This document shows, piece by piece, positions 1-8,149 of a stretch of DNA of 64,000 nt. The stretch's first letter is position 1, and each line of letters opens with the position of its first letter. The notes beneath the pieces were generated by a model. It was not told where the DNA came from. It saw nothing but the letters and a program-made list of their open reading frames with translations, and ran no database searches. The DNA is from Planktothrix serta PCC 8927 (GTDB lineage: Bacteria > Cyanobacteriota > Cyanobacteriia > Cyanobacteriales > Microcoleaceae): assembly GCF_900010725.2 (NCBI RefSeq), contig NZ_LR734832.1, positions 23,459 through 87,458 on the forward strand, read 5' to 3'. Position numbers and translations under genes: made by a program.

Positions 1-265
1 TGTTAAAAACCCGTAGGGGCGGGTTCTGTACAATCTTTCAAATCCCACAAATAATCTTGATAAACCCGCCCCACCCCACCAAGATTTAACGTTAACAAAA
101 CCGGGTTGATATTGATTCATATTGCGCGGTTGGGCGGGTTTATTTAGGTGAATTATCATTAACAAAAATTGACTCGAACCCGCCCCTACATTCGTTAAAA
201 ACCCGTAGGGGCGGGTTCGACAAAATCTTTCAAATCTAACAAATAATATTTGTAAACCTGCCCCA
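1..265. repeat. Dispersed GTAGGGGCGGGTTC repeats, two copies
   Basis: Each copy starts with a GTAGGGGCGGGTTC-like arm and ends about 50 bases later with an AACCCGCCCC-like arm, so each can fold back on itself. The copies run roughly 10-80 and 200-265, with a related arm near 175-190. The same arms recur near 5010-5070, 19795-20155 and 59150-59270. No gene is seen here. This looks like a dispersed palindromic repeat family; its function is unknown. Confidence 0.7.
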
Positions 266-275
266 CTTAATGAGC

Positions 276-848
276 CTAAAAAGGATTTAAAATTTGTTCA
301 ACTGTTAATTTTAATTCAGGAAAAGTTATAGAATTTATAGAATCTTTTTCTGTCATTTCTATAACTTCATATAAACCCGAAACTAACGTTAAAATTGAGA
401 TTTTTAAGGCTTGAGGATCAATAATCCAATATTCAGAAATGCCTAATGCTGCATATTCTGAACGTTTATAACGATAATCATCATCGGGGTTATTGGGACT
501 AACAATTTCAACCACGAATAAAGGCGGATCTTCGAGAATAGCTGAGGGTAATGTCCTCAGAAGTTGACGTTGAGTTTCCGTCATCACTAAAATATCAGGA
601 ATGCGTGATTTTCTGATTCCTGTTCTCACTCCTACCGTTCCAGGTTGCACAACCCAATCTAATTGTAATCGTTGAATTTCTGCTTTTAAGATATCATAGA
701 TTAAACGTAAAATTTCAGCGTGTAAACCACTAGCAGGTGGCATTGTAATTAATTCTCCGTTGAAAAATTCATATTTGAGATCGGTATCATCTCTATAATT
801 GAGATAGTCTTCAAAGCTATAGGTTTTAGTAACGGTTTGCACCATCAT
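276..848 (-). CDS. Uma2 family endonuclease (DUF820)
   Basis: This 190-residue protein has the usual length of Uma2/DUF820 proteins, a PD-(D/E)XK nuclease-fold family heavily amplified in cyanobacteria. Visible signatures are an N-terminal YLNYRDDTDLKYEFFNGEL segment, a PDILVM motif (the PD), FVVEIVSP (the E of the ExK-like element), then a Lys/Tyr-rich YRYKRSEYAALGISEYWIIDP segment. The family's biological role is not settled. The start is one of two adjacent ATG codons. A truncated, nearly identical second copy lies 4.8 kb downstream at 5081-5389 in the same orientation. The gene is monocistronic with no functional link to its neighbours. Confidence 0.85.
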   Translation of the reverse strand: MMVQTVTKTYSFEDYLNYRDDTDLKYEFFNGELITMPPASGLHAEILRLIYDILKAEIQRLQLDWVVQPGTVGVRTGIRKSRIPDILVMTETQRQLLRTLPSAILEDPPLFVVEIVSPNNPDDDYRYKRSEYAALGISEYWIIDPQALKISILTLVSGLYEVIEMTEKDSINSITFPELKLTVEQILNPF

Positions 849-1236
849 GAGTTTCTAGCCTCTAATGGGGTCTAATGTTATTATAACAAAAAAGGATTTT
901 GAGGATTTTAATAATAATTGAAAATTATTCGTCATTCTGAACCCTTCACTTCGTTCGAGGGTAAACTCCGTGAAGAATGTCTACTTTTCTCAATAACGCA
1001 GTAGAGATCCTTCGCTCCGCTCAGGATGACAATAATTCGTTTCAGGATGACAATAATTCGTTAAATGAAAATACCCCCATACACGCTAAATCTTTGATGG
1101 GGGAAAAGTTTAAGAAAATAACCCTGGGGGTTATCCTATAGCGCTACGCATTACGGTGTTTGACATTTTTAAACCCTGAAACCCTTTCAATTCTTACTGT
1201 TCCCTGTTCCCTGTTCCCTGTTCCCTTGCGCGGGAT
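849..1236. other. Intergenic region with short repeats
   Basis: No gene is supported here. A CTTCACTTCGTTCGAGGG / CCTTCGCTCCGCTCAGGATGAC type element (945-1030) resembles dispersed intergenic repeats. The block CAGGATGACAATAATTCGTT is present twice in tandem near 1021-1062. A heptamer tandem repeat closes the region at 1199-1226. Confidence 0.6.
1199..1226. repeat. Heptamer STRR, GTTCCCT x4
   Basis: Four consecutive GTTCCCT units lie directly after the 3' end of the SDR gene. The same 7-base unit recurs at 2909-2937 (inverted), 9885-9915 and 15281-15309. Heptanucleotide short tandemly repeated repetitive sequences are typical of filamentous cyanobacteria. Confidence 0.85.
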
Positions 1237-2034
1237 TTATTCGGGTTTGAGGCGCACACGTTTGCCCCCACCAGAAACTTGTAAGGTTTGACCACTGACC
1301 CAAGACCCAGCCGGAGATGCCAGCCAGAGGAAGGCGTTAGCAATATCCTGGGGTTTTCCAGCACGTCCGGTCAAATTGTCGGGGTGGGCTAAGGCATACT
1401 GAGCTTTTTCATCCAAACCTGCTGCTGCATAGCCCTCTGTGATCACTGTACCAATCAACACGGTATTGATGCGAACTTGCTTGGCAAAATAGTGAGCTAG
1501 ACCCAGCATCAGATGGTTAAGGGCTGCCTTGGCTGCGGAGTAGGCGATGAAGTCAAAAGCAGGTAACACCCCCACCAGAGAACCGGAGTTAGTAATGGTA
1601 GCATTTTCAGCTTTGAGTAAATAGGGGCGACAAGCAGCCGTCATTCGCATAGCCGATAGGGTATTGAGCTTATAACTCTCGATCATCTCTTCTAAAGGAA
1701 CATCTAGGGGGTCATCGTAGGATTTGCCCCAGCCGACGTTATTAACTAAAGTTGAAATACCGCCAAAGGCTTCAACAGTTTGAGCGACACATTGTTGAAT
1801 ATCCTCCTCAAGGGTGACGTTGCAGCCGATCCCCAACACGTCATTACCCGTTTCGGCCTGGATCGCTGCCGCCGTTGCTTGGGCCTTCTCGCCATTGAGG
1901 TCAGCAATCATTACCTTGGCTCCTGCGCCCGAAAAGGTTTTAGCAATGGCTTCCCCGATATTTTGGGCGCCGCCCGTAACGATGGCCACATGACCATCCA
2001 TCCGAAAGTCAGCAAAGGCATCAAAGTTGCTCAT
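1237..2034 (-). CDS. Short-chain dehydrogenase/reductase (SDR)
   Basis: This is a classical SDR of about 265 residues from the chosen ATG. It has the TGGAQNIGEAIA dinucleotide-binding glycine motif near the N terminus, an NNVG motif, a catalytic Ser (GSLVG), and YSAAK carrying the catalytic Tyr and Lys. It ends with the SGGGKRV tail. It should oxidise or reduce an alcohol/ketone with NAD(P); the substrate cannot be told. The frame is open to a GTG at 2079 that abuts the stop of the upstream SDR. The ATG at 2034 (MSNFDAFADFRMDG) is preferred because it matches the usual SDR N terminus. It follows a second SDR on the same strand, so the two probably form one transcript and may act in one pathway. 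Confidence 0.85.
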   Translation of the reverse strand: MSNFDAFADFRMDGHVAIVTGGAQNIGEAIAKTFSGAGAKVMIADLNGEKAQATAAAIQAETGNDVLGIGCNVTLEEDIQQCVAQTVEAFGGISTLVNNVGWGKSYDDPLDVPLEEMIESYKLNTLSAMRMTAACRPYLLKAENATITNSGSLVGVLPAFDFIAYSAAKAALNHLMLGLAHYFAKQVRINTVLIGTVITEGYAAAGLDEKAQYALAHPDNLTGRAGKPQDIANAFLWLASPAGSWVSGQTLQVSGGGKRVRLKPE

Positions 2035-2079
2035 AGTAGTTTTGTTTAAGGTTGAATACTGTGAAAGACATGGGGACAC

Positions 2080-2847
2080 TTAATCTAATTCCTGCACACC
2101 GCCCCCACTGACGGTGAGCACCTGTCCACTCACCCAACTGGCGGCCGGAGAACACAGAAACAAGGCAGCATAGGCAATATCACTGGGTTCTCCCAGTCGC
2201 GCTAGGGGGGTGTGCTTGAGCATGACTTTTTCAACTTCCGGGGTCAGCACCGTCGCTAAGGCATCGGTTTTAATCGCACCCGGAGCGATCGCATTTACCC
2301 GAATTCCCTTTGGCCCCAAATCAAAGGCAATATTCCGAGTCAGGTGGCTGACCGCAGCCTTGGAGGAACTGTAAGATGCCATATTGAGGTTTTTATTCTC
2401 TGCGGACATTGAGGAAATATTCAAAATGGCTCCCCCTCCTGTGGCTTCGATATGGGGAGCACACAGTTGGCACAGATGAAACACCGAAAACACATTGAGT
2501 TTGTAGGCCCAAATAAAGGTGTCCATCGGCATATCAAAGGGTTTTGGCCCACCACCCCCAGCGTTGTTGATCAAGAGGGTGATTTTGCCAAAGGCATCCA
2601 GGGTAGCCTGAACGAGGTTTTCAAGAGCTTGGTCATTGGTGACATCGCAGGCTACAGCTAGGGCTTTACCTCCCTTGTCATTAATGCTGTTAGCAACCGC
2701 AGCAGCAGTGTCTTCTTTCAAGTCGCTGACAACCACAGCAGCCCCAGCCTGGGCAAACAATTCGGCAATGCCCCGGCCAATACCAGCCCCGCCTCCGGTC
2801 ACAATAGCGACCTGGCCATCGAGCTTAAATGCGTCCAAAACGGTCAT
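2080..2847 (-). CDS. Short-chain dehydrogenase/reductase (SDR), first of pair
   Basis: The 255-residue protein has all classical SDR elements: TGGGAGIGRGIA for cofactor binding, CDVTND after the second strand, NNAGGGG, ISSMSAE with the catalytic Ser, and YSSSK with the catalytic Tyr/Lys. PGAIKTDAL and SGQVLTVSGGG follow. Length and layout match 3-oxoacyl-ACP reductase-like and hydroxysteroid dehydrogenase-like SDRs, but FabG itself is not indicated. It sits 45 nt upstream of a second SDR that is clearly related but divergent. An ancient tandem duplication with specialisation is a reasonable inference. The substrate is unknown. Confidence 0.87.
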   Translation of the reverse strand: MTVLDAFKLDGQVAIVTGGGAGIGRGIAELFAQAGAAVVVSDLKEDTAAAVANSINDKGGKALAVACDVTNDQALENLVQATLDAFGKITLLINNAGGGGPKPFDMPMDTFIWAYKLNVFSVFHLCQLCAPHIEATGGGAILNISSMSAENKNLNMASYSSSKAAVSHLTRNIAFDLGPKGIRVNAIAPGAIKTDALATVLTPEVEKVMLKHTPLARLGEPSDIAYAALFLCSPAASWVSGQVLTVSGGGVQELD

Positions 2848-2908
2848 ATCGACACAATCTCCATGATGTTAAATACTGATATGAAATCCCGAAGTGTATG
2901 CTACAAAA

Positions 2909-2937
2909 GGGAACAGGGAACAGGGAACAGGGAACAG
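2909..2937. repeat. Heptamer STRR, GGGAACA x4
   Basis: Four tandem GGGAACA units form the reverse complement of the TGTTCCC repeat found at 1199, 9885 and 15281. The repeat lies upstream of the SDR pair, so the pair is flanked by inverted copies of one STRR. Confidence 0.85.
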
Positions 2938-3086
2938 AAGGGAAAAGAAAATCGGAATAGGGAGTGGGAAAAAGTTATTAGCCACCCGATCAATTACTTG
3001 TAGCAAACATTAAAGGATGGAATATTAGAACCCTTTGTTATCGGAGTTCTCAACATTGCCCAAATCAAGAGCCATCACTCAAAAAC

Positions 3087-3581
3087 CTACTCAGGTCGCA
3101 ACATCGCTTTCATGACTGCCGCATTAATAAACCAGGACGCTATCCCGGCGATTATCCCTAAGAGAATGGCGGCGATCAAAGGCGTTACCAGAATAGTTCC
3201 TAAAAACTTTTGCAAAAATAGGGCAACCAATGCCGCTGTACCAAAGGCAAACAGAGAATAAAACAGAACTGTTCTCACCCCAAAAAAGAAAAAAGGCCGA
3301 TCCAAAAGCTCTGGAAATGGCACGGGGAAAGTTTTAGCTTTTTTGCTGAAGGTAAAAAAGGCGATTGTCCCCAAGATGAGCGACAGCATAAACGCTGTCA
3401 TCACCCCCGTTGAGAAAACTGTTTTTTCATGGGCTGATATGGTATCAACGGTAAGGGGTAGAGCCTCTTTTGCGCGAAACATAAACCAGCCAATCACACC
3501 GTTGATGACACCATTGATCACACCACTGATCAAGGCATTCTTTTGAATGAAATCATAGACGTGATGGGAGGCAGGAACCAT
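3087..3581 (-). CDS. Predicted multi-pass membrane protein
   Basis: About 164 residues from the ATG at 3581. There are four hydrophobic stretches: ISGVINGVINGVIGWFMF, a GVMTAFMLSLILG segment, VLFYSLFAFGTAALVALFL, and LVTPLIAAILLGIIAGIASWF. A short loop (FFTFSKKAKTFPVPFPELLDRPFFFFG) follows the second. I do not recognise a characterised family. The frame is open back to 3737, but that longer form would overlap the divergent response regulator start at 3704 by 34 bases and would add a non-hydrophobic leader, so the internal start is preferred. The direct tripeptide repetition GVINGVINGVIG marks the first membrane helix. Its role is unknown. Confidence 0.6.
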   Translation of the reverse strand: MVPASHHVYDFIQKNALISGVINGVINGVIGWFMFRAKEALPLTVDTISAHEKTVFSTGVMTAFMLSLILGTIAFFTFSKKAKTFPVPFPELLDRPFFFFGVRTVLFYSLFAFGTAALVALFLQKFLGTILVTPLIAAILLGIIAGIASWFINAAVMKAMLRPE

Positions 3582-3703
3582 ATAGAGCAACCCTTTCAGA
3601 ATTTGGTCTGGACTAAAAAACTTGGAGAAAGTATGACAGAAAAAGGTGAAAACTTTGTGTAATTCTGGAGGGATAGCCCTTGTGAAAGCTGAACCGCTAA
3701 ACC

Positions 3704-4903
3704 ATGAGAATTCTGCTGGTTTCCCCAGACCCAACATTGTGCAGGGTCATACATCAGGTTTTATCCCGCCATAGCTTTATTGTTGATATTGCAACCGATG
3801 GCGAGGAAGCCTGGGAATTGCTTCAGGCGTTCATGTACGATGGGGTTTTGCTGGAGGCGGTATTGCCTGATTTGGATGGAGTGACCCTGTGTTCTCGCTT
3901 GCGCGAGGTTGGCAACCCCGTCCTGATTTTGCTAATGCTGGAGTCTGCTGATGCCAACACTTGTGTCGATGGCTTAGATAGTGGGGCGGATGCCTGTTTA
4001 GTGAAACCGATTCAGCTTCCTGAACTCCTGGCTCAACTGCGTGCTTTGGCGCGGCGGGGCCTTCGTCGGGCCAGCCCTCTGTTAACCTGGGGGCCATTGT
4101 CTCTCAATCCCGTCGCCCAGCAAATTACCTGCTACGGTCAAATTTTGAAGGTCAACCGCAAGGAATACCAAATTCTGGAGTTATTCCTCACTTATCCCCG
4201 AAAAATGTTTTCTCGCAGCGAGATGGGCGATCGCCTCTGGACATTGGACGATGAGTTACCCAGCGATGCCACCCTCAAGAGCCATATCCGCAGTATTCGC
4301 CGTAAGCTTGAACAGGCGGGTGTTCAAAATTTTATTCAAACCCACTATGGTCAGGGGTACTGTCTCGATCCGGTTTATAATAAGAAACTCCAGCCACTTA
4401 ACAGAGATTTTTATCTTCCAGAAGGGATAGTTGATTCGATTACCGCCAATATCTGGCAAGAATTGATGGCGGCGAATGCTCGTCTACACCAAGAAATTGA
4501 GCAGCGCAAACACATTGAAGCCCAACTACGACGATCAGAAATGATGTTGCGAAATGCCCAACGAGTGGCTCAAGTCGGGTGTTGGGAGTTCGATGTCATA
4601 ACTCGTGAAATTTATTGGACGGAGGAGCTTTTTCTGATTCATGGTCTTGACCCGAATCAGTCTGCCCCCACTGCTGAAGAAATTTTAGCTTTAATTCACC
4701 CTGATGATCGCCAACTTCATCAGGAAGCGATTCAGTCTCGGTCGCTTAGAAGGGAGGCGTTTGAAGCCAACTTACGCATCATTCGCGCCAATGATGGAGA
4801 AATTCGCTACATTAACGCCCGAGGCGGCCCCGTTTTTGATCATTCTGGTCAGATCATTAAGTTAACAGGAACGACCTTCGATGTCACCCAATGGCTCCGA
4901 TAA
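3704..4903 (+). CDS. Response regulator (REC-winged helix-PAS) with Glu at the phospho-acceptor site
   Basis: This 399-residue protein has a receiver-like domain (1-120), an OmpR/PhoB-type winged-helix DNA-binding domain (about 127-220, with LKVNRKEYQILELF, SDATLKSHIRSIRRKL and THYGQGYCL), a short coiled linker (ANARLHQEIEQRKHIEAQL) and a PAS domain (about 270-397). In the receiver, the position that normally holds the phosphorylated Asp reads LLEAVLPDLDG, giving Glu51. The conserved Lys (LVKPI) is kept, while the N-terminal acidic pair is reduced to one Asp (VSPDP). It may therefore be a phosphorylation-independent or constitutively 'on' regulator. The protein stops straight after the PAS domain at a FDVTQ element, where relatives often continue into further PAS or kinase domains, so C-terminal truncation is possible. 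Confidence 0.82.
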   Translation: MRILLVSPDPTLCRVIHQVLSRHSFIVDIATDGEEAWELLQAFMYDGVLLEAVLPDLDGVTLCSRLREVGNPVLILLMLESADANTCVDGLDSGADACLVKPIQLPELLAQLRALARRGLRRASPLLTWGPLSLNPVAQQITCYGQILKVNRKEYQILELFLTYPRKMFSRSEMGDRLWTLDDELPSDATLKSHIRSIRRKLEQAGVQNFIQTHYGQGYCLDPVYNKKLQPLNRDFYLPEGIVDSITANIWQELMAANARLHQEIEQRKHIEAQLRRSEMMLRNAQRVAQVGCWEFDVITREIYWTEELFLIHGLDPNQSAPTAEEILALIHPDDRQLHQEAIQSRSLRREAFEANLRIIRANDGEIRYINARGGPVFDHSGQIIKLTGTTFDVTQWLR

Positions 4904-5005
4904 TAGCATCCCTGATGATTCAACGTTCCCATCAACCGGATTTTTTAACCCACTGCTATAATATAATAAATACAAATAATTAATCAATTAAATTAAATAT
5001 ATCAA

Positions 5006-5395
5006 ACCCGTAGGGGCGGGTTCAACAAAATCCTTCAAATCTAACAAATAATCTTGATAAACCCGCCCCACTTAATGAGCCTAAAAAGGATTTAAAATTT
5101 GTTCAACTGTTAATTTTAATTCAGGAAAAGTTATAGAATTTATAGAATCTTTTTCTGTCATTTCTATAACTTCATATAAACCCGAAACTAAGGTTAAAAT
5201 TGAGATTTTTAAAGCTTGAGGATCAATAATCCAATATTCAGGAATACCTAACGCAGCATATTCTGAACGTTTATAACGATAATCATCATCGGGGTTATTG
5301 GGACTAACAATTTCAACCACGAATAAAGGCGGATCTTCGAGAATAGCTGAGGGTAATGTTCTCAAAAGTTGACGTTGAGTTTCTGTCATCTAATT
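5006..5395. repeat. Second copy of a ~390-bp direct duplication
   Basis: This segment matches about 199-588 with only scattered differences. It covers a GTAGGGGCGGGTTC palindrome, the TTAATGAGCCTAAAAAGGAT spacer and the 3' two-thirds of a Uma2 gene. The match ends abruptly after GTCATC, where the sequence becomes AT-rich and unrelated. Both copies point the same way and bracket 4.4 kb carrying two SDR genes, a membrane gene and a regulator. Confidence 0.85.
5081..5389 (-). pseudogene. Truncated Uma2 (DUF820) gene copy
   Basis: The readable frame gives 102 residues that match residues 89-190 of the Uma2 protein at 276-848 almost exactly (for example GIPEYWIIDP here, GISEYWIIDP there). The N-terminal 88 residues, including the substrate-side strand and the PDILVM catalytic Asp, are absent. 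The apparent start is only the internal Met of MTETQRQLL, and upstream sequence shows no related coding. A functional nuclease is unlikely. It is the product of a partial duplication. Confidence 0.8.
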
Positions 5396-5596
5396 CTAAC
5401 CTTAACAAATAGAATTCTATAGCAATTCTAAATTAATTAGAATTCTTGAAAATAGATATGAAACGACTAGAAGCATTCTCCCGATTTCCTGCTATATCGA
5501 AAAAGTCAAGGATGTGGTATAATAACCCGGAAACGTTAATGTAACGTAGAGCTACAAAGGTTGATTTCCAACCCCTTCATAGATTATGATTATCTT

Positions 5597-6334
5597 ATGC
5601 AAGCAAGGAGACACTATTCACGCTCACCCATCACCGAAGCGGTGATCGATCTGGGTGTTACCCTTCCTCAAGAGGCAGGACTCGAAACATTAGGGGGTGT
5701 GCAGACTACCATTTCCACAGACTACCCAAATCAAGAAGCTCTTTTGTTTGTTCAAGAAGAGATGAAAGCAGGAACGAGTGTTGGGGCTACAGCAACTCAA
5801 GCCCAGATCGGATTTGGCTGTATCAGTAGCAATCAAAAGCAAATTATCCAAGCACGTTTGGATGGCTTTTCCTTCAGTCGGCTTGCTCCCTATGAGAATT
5901 GGGAATCATTTCGGGATGAGGCAAAGCGATTATGGAATATTTATCAAAATGCGATCCACCCAACCGCAATTAACCGTCTTGGAGTCCGTTATATCAATCG
6001 TTTTGATTTACCTCTTCCTATCAAGGATTTCAAAGATTACCTGAGAGTTTTTCCCCAAGTTCCCTCTGATTTGTCCGAATCCCTGAATGGGTACTTCATA
6101 CAGTTACAGATTCCTAAACCGGAAGTGGAAGCAATCCTCCTTCTAAATCAGGCGATTATTCCACCTTCTGGTGACTCGGTTGTTTCCGTATTATTGGATA
6201 TTTATCTGTTCCGAATCTGTAATATTCCAATTGAAAAAACGACTTTGTGGGACATTTTAGAAAACCTCCATGAAGAAATAGATCAAATCTTTGAAGCCTG
6301 TATTACAGATGAAATAAGGGAGCTAATAAAATGA
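5597..6334 (+). CDS. TIGR04255 family protein
   Basis: About 245 residues from the ATG at 5597. The N terminus YSRSPITEAVIDLGV and the later INRLGVRYINRFDLP segment are characteristic of the TIGR04255 family of uncharacterised proteins found in patchy, accessory locations. An in-frame TTG at 5561 would add 12 residues (MISNPFIDYDYL). The ATG is favoured because family members usually begin close to the SPITEA motif. It is the first gene of a three-gene operon: its TGA overlaps the ATG of the next gene (ATGA at 6331-6334), indicating translational coupling. Its biochemical function is unknown. Confidence 0.75.
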   Translation: MQARRHYSRSPITEAVIDLGVTLPQEAGLETLGGVQTTISTDYPNQEALLFVQEEMKAGTSVGATATQAQIGFGCISSNQKQIIQARLDGFSFSRLAPYENWESFRDEAKRLWNIYQNAIHPTAINRLGVRYINRFDLPLPIKDFKDYLRVFPQVPSDLSESLNGYFIQLQIPKPEVEAILLLNQAIIPPSGDSVVSVLLDIYLFRICNIPIEKTTLWDILENLHEEIDQIFEACITDEIRELIK

Positions 6335-6627
6335 CTATAATTTGTACACTACCTCCTACTCAAAGAGCAAATAAATCACCGGAAGTATTAATTCGAGAAA
6401 CTGTTTTTTCCTCAGCTTTTCACAGTTTAGAACACCGAAAAATAGCAAAATTTACAGATGAAATTTGGAGAGCATTAACACCTTCAGAACGACAACTAAC
6501 CACGCCAGAAAATATTCAAGAGATTGATTATAAACCTGTTCCACCTAAACGAACCTTTACAGTGCGAGTACGCTATCAATTTAAAGGGCGGATCGAACCT
6601 CTACCATATCAACTGGATGACGAATGA
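6331..6627 (+). CDS. Small unknown protein in TIGR04255 operon
   Basis: The 98-residue product has no membrane segment or signal peptide and no motif I recognise. The central part (FHSLEHRKIAKFTDEIWRAL) is likely helical and the C-terminal half (KRTFTVRVRYQFKGRIEPLP) looks like beta strands. The gene is locked between two others by ATGA overlaps at both ends, so the three proteins are probably made in fixed proportion and may form a complex. A short helical part followed by a strand-rich tail would suit a small partner or antitoxin-like role, but that is speculation. Confidence 0.7.
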   Translation: MTIICTLPPTQRANKSPEVLIRETVFSSAFHSLEHRKIAKFTDEIWRALTPSERQLTTPENIQEIDYKPVPPKRTFTVRVRYQFKGRIEPLPYQLDDE

Positions 6628-7163
6628 CAGTAGAACATTTCTGGATAAACGTGAATGAGGGAAATTTGCGTCAAGGTGACTATTTACAAAATTGTCTGGT
6701 TCCCATCCCTGTTTTCGATCCGGACAATTTCTCCCGCAACCCAGAAGGTCAAGAAATCGATGCAGAGGTTAAGGAATTGGACTTAATTATATTAACTCAA
6801 AGCTGTGATCTTGAGAATCACAAGGCTCTATTCGTCGCCCTATGTCCCATTTATCCAATTGTGGAATTTGAGAGAGTTAACCCAGATTTTACTCGTAAGG
6901 GTAAATGGAATGATGTACGCAGAGGTAGGATTGAGGGACTACATCTCCTGGCATCCCCAATTGATCCCGCCAATAATCGAGATGCCCTTGTTGTAGATTT
7001 TCGACAAATTTATAGTCTTCCCTTTACCTATCTTGTAAGGCACGCTGAAAAAATCGGGTCACGCTGGCGTTTAAAATCTCCTTTTTTAGAGCATTTCTCT
7101 CAAACCTTTGCTCGTTTTTTTATGCGTGTTGGTTTGCCATCATCTATTCCTGAATTTCAGTGA
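6624..7163 (+). CDS. Unknown protein, last gene of TIGR04255 operon
   Basis: This 179-residue soluble protein has an N-terminal WINVNEGNLRQGDYLQNC segment, a hydrophobic strand followed by LIILTQSCDLENHKALFVALC, and a C-terminal helix ending FARFFMRVGLPSSIP. The 'TQSCDLE' element recurs, from memory, in uncharacterised proteins sitting beside TIGR04255 genes, so the association seems conserved. I know of no assigned activity. Its start overlaps the stop of the previous gene (ATGA). Nothing suggests a membrane location. The ordered cysteines (NCLVP, QSCDLE, ALCPI) could be structural or metal-binding. Confidence 0.7.
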   Translation: MTVEHFWINVNEGNLRQGDYLQNCLVPIPVFDPDNFSRNPEGQEIDAEVKELDLIILTQSCDLENHKALFVALCPIYPIVEFERVNPDFTRKGKWNDVRRGRIEGLHLLASPIDPANNRDALVVDFRQIYSLPFTYLVRHAEKIGSRWRLKSPFLEHFSQTFARFFMRVGLPSSIPEFQ

Positions 7164-7272
7164 TATTAACTCAAGATTCTTCTGCCAGTCTCAGATAAGT
7201 AAAATAAAAGAACGTTAGCTCAATCCCTCTGATAGAGTTAATTTTAATTATAGACTTAATTCGGATCAGATA

Positions 7273-7980
7273 ATGAGCTTAGATAAAATTATTGTTCCCT
7301 TGGATGTTTCTAGTAAAGAAGATGCGATCGCCCTGGTTGAAAAACTTCCTCAAGTTACATTCTGGAAAGTCGGGTTAGAATTATTTGTTAGTTGTGGCCC
7401 AGAAATTTTAACTTTCCTAAAATCCCAAGAAAAACGCATTTTTCTGGATTTAAAATTCCATGATATTCCTAATACCGTTGCGGGCGCTTGTCGATCTGCT
7501 TCTCGATATGGTGTGGATTTAATTACCCTTCATGCAACGGCCGGAAAAACAGCGCTGAAAGCCGCACAAATCGCCGCCGAAGACGCTGCAAAGGAGGCGG
7601 GTTATCCCGTTCCCAAATTAATCGCTATTACCCTATTAACGAGTTTAAATTCCAGGGATTTAGCTTTTGATTTAAAAGTCCCGTTAGAATTACCTGAATA
7701 TGCTTTAAATATGGCTTTATTAGCTCAAGAAAGTGGGTTAGCGGGCGCTGTTTGTTCTCCCCAGGAAGTCGCCCAACTGCGTCAAACCTGCGGGAATGAG
7801 TTTCTATTAGTTTGTCCGGGGGTACGTCCGGTTTGGGCAGATAAAGGCGATCAACAACGGACTTTTACCCCGGTGGAAGCTCTCAAAGCCGGGGCGAATT
7901 ATCTGGTTATTGGACGTCCGATCACGGCCTCTGATGATCCCGTTAAGGCTTTAGAACGTATTATTGAGGAAATCGGTTGA
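7273..7980 (+). CDS. pyrF: Orotidine 5'-phosphate decarboxylase
   Basis: The 235-residue protein matches bacterial type-1 OMP decarboxylase in length and motifs. [13 protein letters not shown] is the N-terminal strand. [13 protein letters not shown] carries the catalytic Asp/Lys/Asp network, and the C-terminal VCPGVRP and [14 protein letters not shown] form the phosphate-binding loops. It makes UMP from OMP, the last step of de novo pyrimidine synthesis, in the cytoplasm. The gene stands alone here, but a dihydroorotase homologue from the same pathway lies at 57.8 kb. It converges on crtH across a repeat-rich gap. Confidence 0.95.
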   Translation: MSLDKIIVPLDVSSKEDAIALVEKLPQVTFWKVGLELFVSCGPEILTFLKSQEKRIFLDLKFHDIPNTVAGACRSASRYGVDLITLHATAGKTALKAAQIAAEDAAKEAGYPVPKLIAITLLTSLNSRDLAFDLKVPLELPEYALNMALLAQESGLAGAVCSPQEVAQLRQTCGNEFLLVCPGVRPVWADKGDQQRTFTPVEALKAGANYLVIGRPITASDDPVKALERIIEEIG

Positions 7981-8017
7981 CGGTTGGGTGTTGGATGGAT
8001 AGATGGATGGATGGGTC

Positions 8018-8149
8018 GGTGGGTGGTGCGTGCGCGGGGCTTACGCACCCTACGGTTTTAGGTTAATGGCTGCCCGATGGGTGGGTGGATGGTGCGTGCG
8101 CGGGGCTTACGCACCCTACAGTTTTAGGTCAACGGCTACCCGATGGGCG
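8018..8149. repeat. Two tandem 66-bp units with hairpin arms between pyrF and crtH
   Basis: A 66-base unit is present twice. Each contains the arms GGTGCGT and ACGCACC (8025-8031/8043-8049 and 8091-8097/8109-8115), which can form a 7-bp stem around an 11-base GC-rich loop. The second unit runs into the coding sequence of crtH and supplies its stop codon (8116-8118). The hairpins could act as a bidirectional terminator between convergent genes; no T-tract follows. Confidence 0.75.
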
